DNA of 10,531 nt. It comes from Chloroflexota bacterium. Lineage in GTDB: Bacteria; Chloroflexota; Anaerolineae; Aggregatilineales; UBA3940. The translations under genes were made by a program, and so were the position numbers. The notes beneath the pieces are model-generated. The model did not search any database. It was given only the letters and a program-made list of their open reading frames with translations, and was not told the origin of the DNA. The number at the start of each line of letters is the position of its first letter. Positions within the stretch are counted from its first letter, which is position 1. The stretch lies in contig JAHEME010000059.1 in assembly GCA_024643825.1 (NCBI GenBank), forward strand, positions 1 through 10,531. The letters are read 5' to 3'. Shown in pieces: positions 6,303 through 10,531 of the stretch.

Positions 6303-7425
6303 CCGTTACCTCGTGGTAGATTTCCACGACGCGATCCACCAGGTGGCTCCAGGATAGCTGTTCGGCATGCGCCCTGGCTGCCTTCCCCATGCGAGCACGC
6401 AGAGCACTATCGCCAAGAATCTTTATCAGCGCATCTGCCGCTGCCTGCGGATCGTTTTGCGGTACGAGAAAACCGGTTTCGCCATCTACAATGGCTTCGG
6501 TTGCACCGCAGTTCAATGTCCCGATGGCGGGTGTCCCCGCCGCTTCCGCCTCCAGATAGACAAATCCCAACCCCTCAAAGCTGCTGCCCTGATTTACAGA
6601 GGGGAGGATGAACACATCTGACTGCTGATACCATGCGATCAGACCGCCATACGGGGGAAGCTGTCCTAGAAAATGGACGTATTCCTCGATGCCAAGCTCC
6701 TCCGCGCGGTGTCGCAAGCGTTCTACGAAGGCGGGCGATCCGTGCAAGTTGCCCGCCATCGCATAATGTAGAGTCGGAAATTTCTCCCGTGCGATGGCGA
6801 CGGCTTCCAACGCGATATGCTGGCCTTTGCGCTGCTTCACTGCCCCCACACTGAATACGACTGGCTCCTGCCCGATCCATGCGGGCATCTTTGCTTCGAC
6901 GGGTTGTGCGAACGGCTCCGGGTGAACGCCGCCGGGAAGAACTTCTACGTTCGGGAGTGTAATCAACTGGGCCATCCAATCCCGCGTGAAGGCGCTGATG
7001 CTGAGGATACGATCCGCTTGCCGGAACGCAGGCGCGAACAGCACACGCTGCGTTCGGCTCTCTAACGGGCGAATGGCCCATGTGCCGAAGACCGATAAGA
7101 TGAACGGGATTCTGCTGGGGCGTGCCCATGCCGTCAGCGGCGCGTAAGGTTCAACGATGCAGTGAACGACATCACACGAACGGATGATTCGACGCAAGGC
7201 GGAGGCGTACAGCAGGCTGCGCAACGTGGTGGCGCGCCCAGAAAACAGAGGAGGCAGCACGGGGTGATGCTCAACCCCTTCCAAGCGTGGGTCAAGTTCG
7301 TTGCGAGCCGTGACCAGTACAGGCTCGATGCCGCGTTCGCGTACCCCGGCAGCGACTTCGACGGTATAGCGGCCCCAGCCATCTGCCGCAACCGCTTGAG
7401 ACGAAATATAGCAGACGCGCATCAT
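6295..7425 (-). CDS. GT4 family glycosyltransferase (last gene of the operon)
   Basis: A complete 376-residue retaining glycosyltransferase with the two Rossmann domains of a GT-B fold. N-terminal domain: MRVCYISSQAVAADGWGRY, with the acceptor-side glycine-rich loop, then a DVVHCIVEPYAP segment. C-terminal, nucleotide-sugar-binding domain: SVGAVKQRKGQHIALEA (192-208), with R199/K200 near the diphosphate site, HFLGQLPP (251-258), and the complete E-x7-E motif in SSFEGLGFVYLEAEAAGTP (E284 and E292). It is the only one of the four glycosyltransferases here that keeps both glutamates. The start ATG overlaps the upstream gene's stop in ATGA (7422-7425) and has a GGAAGG-like binding site just before it. 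An ATG one codon later is equally possible. Donor and acceptor sugars cannot be assigned. It overlaps the convergent membrane-protein gene by 8 nt. Confidence 0.92.
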   Translation of the reverse strand: MMRVCYISSQAVAADGWGRYTVEVAAGVRERGIEPVLVTARNELDPRLEGVEHHPVLPPLFSGRATTLRSLLYASALRRIIRSCDVVHCIVEPYAPLTAWARPSRIPFILSVFGTWAIRPLESRTQRVLFAPAFRQADRILSISAFTRDWMAQLITLPNVEVLPGGVHPEPFAQPVEAKMPAWIGQEPVVFSVGAVKQRKGQHIALEAVAIAREKFPTLHYAMAGNLHGSPAFVERLRHRAEELGIEEYVHFLGQLPPYGGLIAWYQQSDVFILPSVNQGSSFEGLGFVYLEAEAAGTPAIGTLNCGATEAIVDGETGFLVPQNDPQAAADALIKILGDSALRARMGKAARAHAEQLSWSHLVDRVVEIYHEVTAS

Positions 7426-8660
7426 TGCCCTTCCCTTGTCAGGTCTTCATGGAATTGCAGGATCATGCGGGCACGCGCGGCCCACGAATACGCCTGAACA
7501 TCCCTTCTGGCGGCTTCAGCAAGCCATATGGCTAAGGAAGGGTCATCATGGAGACGACGCAGCACATCAATCAATGCCGCTGTGTCGGATGGAGGAACGA
7601 GCAGTCCGTTTTCTCCATCACGGAGAATCTCCGCTGTAGAAGGTAGATCGGTAGCAACAATGGCGCTTCCCGAAGCCATGTATTCAAACAGCTTCATCGG
7701 GGAGGCATAGTAGGCAAAATGCTCGGTCCAGGGGAAGGGCATCGCACAGATATCGAAGGCTCGCAGGTAGCGCGGGACATCAGCAGCAGGCACTTGCCCG
7801 GCATACAGAAGAATCTCTTCGGATAGTCCTGCTTCCGCAAAACGGGCGCGCAATGCGCTGATGTACGAATCCGGGCCACCAACGAGGCCTAGCCGCACCT
7901 GGGGAGTTCCGCCGTCCTGCGCCAGCGCGATGATCGCATCGACCAGATCGCTCACGCCTTTATCCATACCGAGCGTATGAAAACGCCCCATGTACCCCAC
8001 GATGAAAGCATCTTGAGGCCACCCGATGGAAGCGCGGCAGTCAGCGCGAGTGGCTGTGAGGGCAAATCGCGCTTCGCGGAAGCCATCGTGAGCTACCAGC
8101 AGACGGTTGGATGGTACTCCGAGGGTGAGATAGCGATCTCGCAGATGTTGGGTGATCACCACCCAGCAGCCGATTCGCCGTGCCAGCCAGCGGCGCAGCC
8201 ACAATCCAATCGTCGTCGCGGGGAAGGTGTGTGCTTCAAAGGCCAGTTGACGTGCCCGGCGCGGCCAGCGTACGGCTATCAGAGCCAGCGATAGGGGATC
8301 GCGCGAGTACAGCACATCAGAGGGGTCTGTTTGGGCGATACGACGCAGCAGGACAAGGTTGAACGTCAAGGTAGCCAGCAACGCAGCAAAACGCGTCCAG
8401 AGCCGCCCCAGAGGGCGTGGGAGGCGTTCGGCCCAGGGATACACATCAATGCAAGGGACGGTTTCGGAATCGAAGGAATGGGAGACTCCGTAAAAATCGT
8501 GGATTTTCGTGACACGAAATTCGGGCTTAGTGTGGCGGTCGGCATACAGTAATGTGACGGTTGCCCCCGTTTGCGAAAAGGCTTCGCACATTTGCACGAT
8601 TTGATAGGGATGGGCCTTTTCGCTGGGGATGCGCGCATTGGCGATGTAGATCAGCTTCAT
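7422..8660 (-). CDS. GT4 family glycosyltransferase (third gene of the operon)
   Basis: A complete 412-residue GT-B type glycosyltransferase. It begins MKLIYIANARIPSEKAHPYQ, typical of GT4 enzymes acting on lipid-linked or surface glycans. It contains SDVLYSRDPLSLALI (114-128) and FEAHTFP (141-147) in the acceptor domain. The sugar-nucleotide domain has VGYMGRFHTLGMDKGVSDL (221-239; R226 and K234), then ILLYAGQVPAADVPRYLRAF and PFPWTEHFAYYASPMKLFEYM (308-328). The second glutamate of the GT4 E-x7-E pair is present (E326), but the first position is Tyr318. The SPMKLFEYMASG form is a known GT4 variant, so the enzyme is probably still active. Both ends overlap neighbours by 4 nt (ATGA). A GGAG binding site lies 8 nt before the start. 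Substrate unknown. Confidence 0.92.
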   Translation of the reverse strand: MKLIYIANARIPSEKAHPYQIVQMCEAFSQTGATVTLLYADRHTKPEFRVTKIHDFYGVSHSFDSETVPCIDVYPWAERLPRPLGRLWTRFAALLATLTFNLVLLRRIAQTDPSDVLYSRDPLSLALIAVRWPRRARQLAFEAHTFPATTIGLWLRRWLARRIGCWVVITQHLRDRYLTLGVPSNRLLVAHDGFREARFALTATRADCRASIGWPQDAFIVGYMGRFHTLGMDKGVSDLVDAIIALAQDGGTPQVRLGLVGGPDSYISALRARFAEAGLSEEILLYAGQVPAADVPRYLRAFDICAMPFPWTEHFAYYASPMKLFEYMASGSAIVATDLPSTAEILRDGENGLLVPPSDTAALIDVLRRLHDDPSLAIWLAEAARRDVQAYSWAARARMILQFHEDLTREGQ

Positions 8661-9769
8661 GGCAGAGACTCCAGCAGACGCTTTCCAAGCGCGGGTTCCG
8701 TAAATTCTGCCAGCATTCGGGCGCGACCTGACGCGCCGAGTGCTGCGGCTTGTTCTGGGCTTGCAATGAGTGTTCGGATCGCTTCTGCCAGCGCATCGGC
8801 ATTGCCGGGAGGGATTGCCACAAGATTGCGGCCCGGCGTGAACATCTCGCGCAGGGCCGGAGTATCGGCTGTGATCGTGGGTTTGCCGAGGGCAAGCATC
8901 TGATAGACTTTGTTGGGAACGACGCGGGTGGTTTTCTCGGTCGTGCCGAAAATGCCGAGTGCGATATCGGCGCGGGCTGCTAACGTGGGAAGTTCGGCAG
9001 GGGGAACCGAATCGATGAAACGGATGGCGGGAATTTCGAGCGTACCGGCAAGCTGCTGCATGGCAGTGTAGGTTTGCCCGCGCCCGATGATCTCAAAGAG
9101 GAGACTGGGCTGTCCTCGCAACTGGTGAGCCGCGTGAAGAATGGTCTCGATGCCGTGCAAGGGAATGTACGTTCCGTAGAACAGGATCAAGATTTCTGCT
9201 TTTTTATTGGATTTGAGAGAAGCGGGCGAGAGGCCTCTCGCCCCTACGACTGCGGAATCGTTTTGGAAACGATCAAACCACTCACGGGATGCGCCGACTG
9301 GAATCACGCGCATCTTCGAGGCGGGTGCATGGAATTGGGAAGCAAAATAGTCGCGGTGCTGGGCCGTATCTACGAGCGTCCGATGCGCCAGCCGCACCGC
9401 CAACCAGTCAAAGAGCCAGTAACGCAGAGCAGAGAGTGACGAGGATTTTGCTACTGCACGGTCGAATACGGCGGAGTCATAGAGCGAGGTAAAGGCGTCG
9501 ATCACCAGCGTCTTGTGATAGCGTCGGGCAAGCTGCCATGCGCTGAAAGCGAGAGCCTGATTGAACTCTGCCAGCAGGATCACATCACAGGAATCGGCCA
9601 CGCTCCGAAATTGCTGCGCGAGCGCCTGTGCTCGCTGCCGGGTATTGAGTTTCGTCGAGACGCGGCATTCGACGACCTGCGCGCCATTAAGAGCAAGCCC
9701 GCGCCGAAGGATCAGATTGCGCGGGTATTCCGGGTCGTAAGCCCCGAAGTAGCAAATTCGCGGTGTCAT
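8657..9769 (-). CDS. GT4-like glycosyltransferase with an in-frame palindromic insertion in its linker
   Basis: A complete 370-residue GT-B-like protein. The N-terminal domain begins TPRICYFGAYDPEYPRNLIL and contains CDVILLAEFNQ (61-71) and LVIDAFTSLYDS (88-99). The C-terminal domain has LFYGTYIPLHGIETIL (196-211), FEIIGRGQTY (225-234), and GTTEKTTRVVPNKVYQMLAL (275-294) followed by GKPTIT in place of the standard E-x7-E block. This belongs to a GT4-related subgroup with the vPNKvyQmLAlGkP signature. Residues 175-182 (VGARGLSP), in the linker between domains, are encoded by a 20-bp perfect palindrome with a GTAG flank, so they appear to derive from a repeat element (separate entry). A lysine-rich SLKSNKK linker follows. 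Length and both domain ends look intact, so the insertion is probably tolerated. ATGA overlaps link it to both neighbours. The ribosome binding site is weak, so translational coupling is likely. Confidence 0.88.
   Translation of the reverse strand: MTPRICYFGAYDPEYPRNLILRRGLALNGAQVVECRVSTKLNTRQRAQALAQQFRSVADSCDVILLAEFNQALAFSAWQLARRYHKTLVIDAFTSLYDSAVFDRAVAKSSSLSALRYWLFDWLAVRLAHRTLVDTAQHRDYFASQFHAPASKMRVIPVGASREWFDRFQNDSAVVGARGLSPASLKSNKKAEILILFYGTYIPLHGIETILHAAHQLRGQPSLLFEIIGRGQTYTAMQQLAGTLEIPAIRFIDSVPPAELPTLAARADIALGIFGTTEKTTRVVPNKVYQMLALGKPTITADTPALREMFTPGRNLVAIPPGNADALAEAIRTLIASPEQAAALGASGRARMLAEFTEPALGKRLLESLP
9224..9247 (-). repeat. REP/MITE-like palindromic element inside a glycosyltransferase gene
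   Basis: The plus strand at 9224-9243 reads GGGCGAGAGGCCTCTCGCCC, a perfect 20-bp palindrome. On the gene's strand it is preceded by GTAG, giving the form GTAGGGGCGA...TCGCCC. From memory, interspersed palindromic repeats of this form are common in Chloroflexota, cyanobacteria and some other phyla. It falls in the interdomain linker and is read in frame as VGARGLSP. No second copy is present in the window, so repeat status is inferred. Confidence 0.7.
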
Positions 9770-10531
9770 GATTGGCCCCCGCGCCGCTTACGGCTGGTTT
9801 CTTGGAGGACGGTGACCAATCTATCGATCAACTGATCGAGGTCATACTCGGCGCGGACGCGGACTGCGAGCCGCAATCCCATCGCATGTCGCTGCTCAAC
9901 CGTTCCATCCAACACGGAGGACAGTTTATCGGCGATTGTCCTCGGGTTCAGATCATCTACCCATAAGGAATCGACATCTGATCCCAACAATGGGAGGAAC
10001 GTTTCGTTGCGAACGATCACAGGAACGCCGCTTGCCATGCTTTCCAGCACAGCCTTATCTACACCTCCAGTGGGGCATAAATTGACGGTAACGGCTGCCC
10101 GCTGGTAGAGGGCCGAAATCTGTTCGTGAGGGACGGGGCCAAGAAACTCCACCTGATCGGCAACGCCTGACTCTCGCGCCAACGTTCGCAACTGCTCCGC
10201 GTACAGTTCTCCGTTCTGGGGGGTGGTTCCGCCTGCGATGGCGACGCGCACATCCTCGTATCCGGGGCGGCTGGTTAGCTCGGCGATGGCGGCGATCAAC
10301 GATTCGTAGTGTTTGATCGGCGAAAGACGACCCACGGCTGCCACCAGTCTACCTGATGGCGGCTGGTCGGCTTCCCGGAAGTGGGAAAGATCGACCCCAT
10401 GCCCCAATACAATAACTTTCTTGCTGGGCAACGTGAAGCTCTCCGGGGAAGCGGTCAGAATGCGCTTAGCCAACGCATGAACCAATCGGAGTTCAAAGGT
10501 GACCTGCCGATGCGTGTACCATTGCACTACT
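9766..10531 (-). CDS. GT4 family glycosyltransferase, C-terminal part (5' end outside the window)
   Basis: The frame is open to the window edge. The first visible codons (including a GTG at 10527) are not a plausible start, because the sequence enters in mid-protein, after the acceptor-binding half. Visible: YTHRQVTFELRL, then ILTASPESFTLPSKKVIVLG followed by HGVDLSHF, the interdomain crossover of GT4 enzymes. The nucleotide-sugar domain follows with AAVGRLSPIKHYESLIAAIA (R and K at the diphosphate site), VEFLGPVPHEQISALYQRA and CPTGGVDKAVLESMASGVPV. The second Glu of E-x7-E is present; the first position is Gly. About 254 residues are seen of the usual 370-400. It is the most upstream gene visible in the operon. 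Its ATGA overlap with the next gene (9766-9769) implies coupled translation. The operon's promoter is outside the window. Confidence 0.9.
   Translation of the reverse strand, partial: VVQWYTHRQVTFELRLVHALAKRILTASPESFTLPSKKVIVLGHGVDLSHFREADQPPSGRLVAAVGRLSPIKHYESLIAAIAELTSRPGYEDVRVAIAGGTTPQNGELYAEQLRTLARESGVADQVEFLGPVPHEQISALYQRAAVTVNLCPTGGVDKAVLESMASGVPVIVRNETFLPLLGSDVDSLWVDDLNPRTIADKLSSVLDGTVEQRHAMGLRLAVRVRAEYDLDQLIDRLVTVLQETSRKRRGGQS

Noticed and set aside
6575..7129. 184-residue minus-strand frame within the last glycosyltransferase
   Set aside because: Shadow in another frame, Arg/Ser-rich with no motif, while the overlapping frame has a complete GT4 enzyme.
9200..9205. Six-A run (minus strand) as a programmed frameshift site
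   Set aside because: The downstream frame continues normally into a conserved domain, with no alternative frame of interest.
9074..9439. 121-residue plus-strand frame opposite the glycosyltransferase with the palindrome
   Set aside because: Antisense shadow without any family signature.
1..10531. CRISPR array, tRNA/rRNA, phage or toxin-antitoxin/defence system
   Set aside because: No regularly spaced repeats, no RNA-gene signatures and no integrase, transposase, nuclease or toxin-like genes were seen. Intergenic gaps are at most 172 bases and are explained by terminators and one promoter.

Overview
The window reads as ordinary chromosomal DNA from a free-living bacterium of moderately high GC. 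A member of the Chloroflexota (Anaerolineae-like) is my best guess. The guess rests on a very large PTPS-related membrane protein with repeated extracytoplasmic beta-sandwich modules, a RicT-type PSP1 protein, a run of GT4 glycosyltransferases, and a GTAGGGGCGA-type palindromic repeat. This is recollection and inference, not a computed placement.

Left part, positions 1-3113, plus strand: four housekeeping or general-metabolism genes. They are the 3' end of a RicT/YaaT-like PSP1 protein with two Cys-x4-Cys-Cys motifs and a long basic tail, an M20D amidohydrolase, an isoprenylcysteine-carboxyl-methyltransferase-like (ICMT) membrane protein, and a small EthD-like protein. The first three are each followed by a clear intrinsic terminator, so they are separate transcription units. 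The ICMT-like gene has a textbook sigma-70 promoter whose -10 box overlaps a 9+9 bp perfect dyad, which is a strong operator candidate.

Middle, 3114-6302, plus strand: a 1062-residue polytopic membrane protein (PTPS-related, GT-C-like) lies 18 nt behind the EthD-like gene and is probably co-transcribed with it. It has about 13 membrane segments and then about 445 extracytoplasmic residues holding three divergent copies of one beta-sandwich module.

Right part, 6295-10531, minus strand: four GT4 family glycosyltransferase genes, the first cut by the window edge. All three junctions are 4-nt ATGA stop/start overlaps, so this is one tightly coupled operon, likely building a surface polysaccharide or glycolipid. 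The last gene converges on the membrane-protein gene with an 8-nt tail-to-tail overlap and no visible terminator. One glycosyltransferase carries a 20-bp perfect palindrome read in frame in its interdomain linker, apparently a REP/MITE-like element absorbed into the coding sequence.

I see no CRISPR array, tRNA, rRNA, transposase gene or obviously new defence system. No gap between genes exceeds 172 bases. The most notable items are the in-frame palindromic insertion, the promoter/operator dyad, the triplicated module in the giant membrane protein and the fully coupled glycosyltransferase operon.
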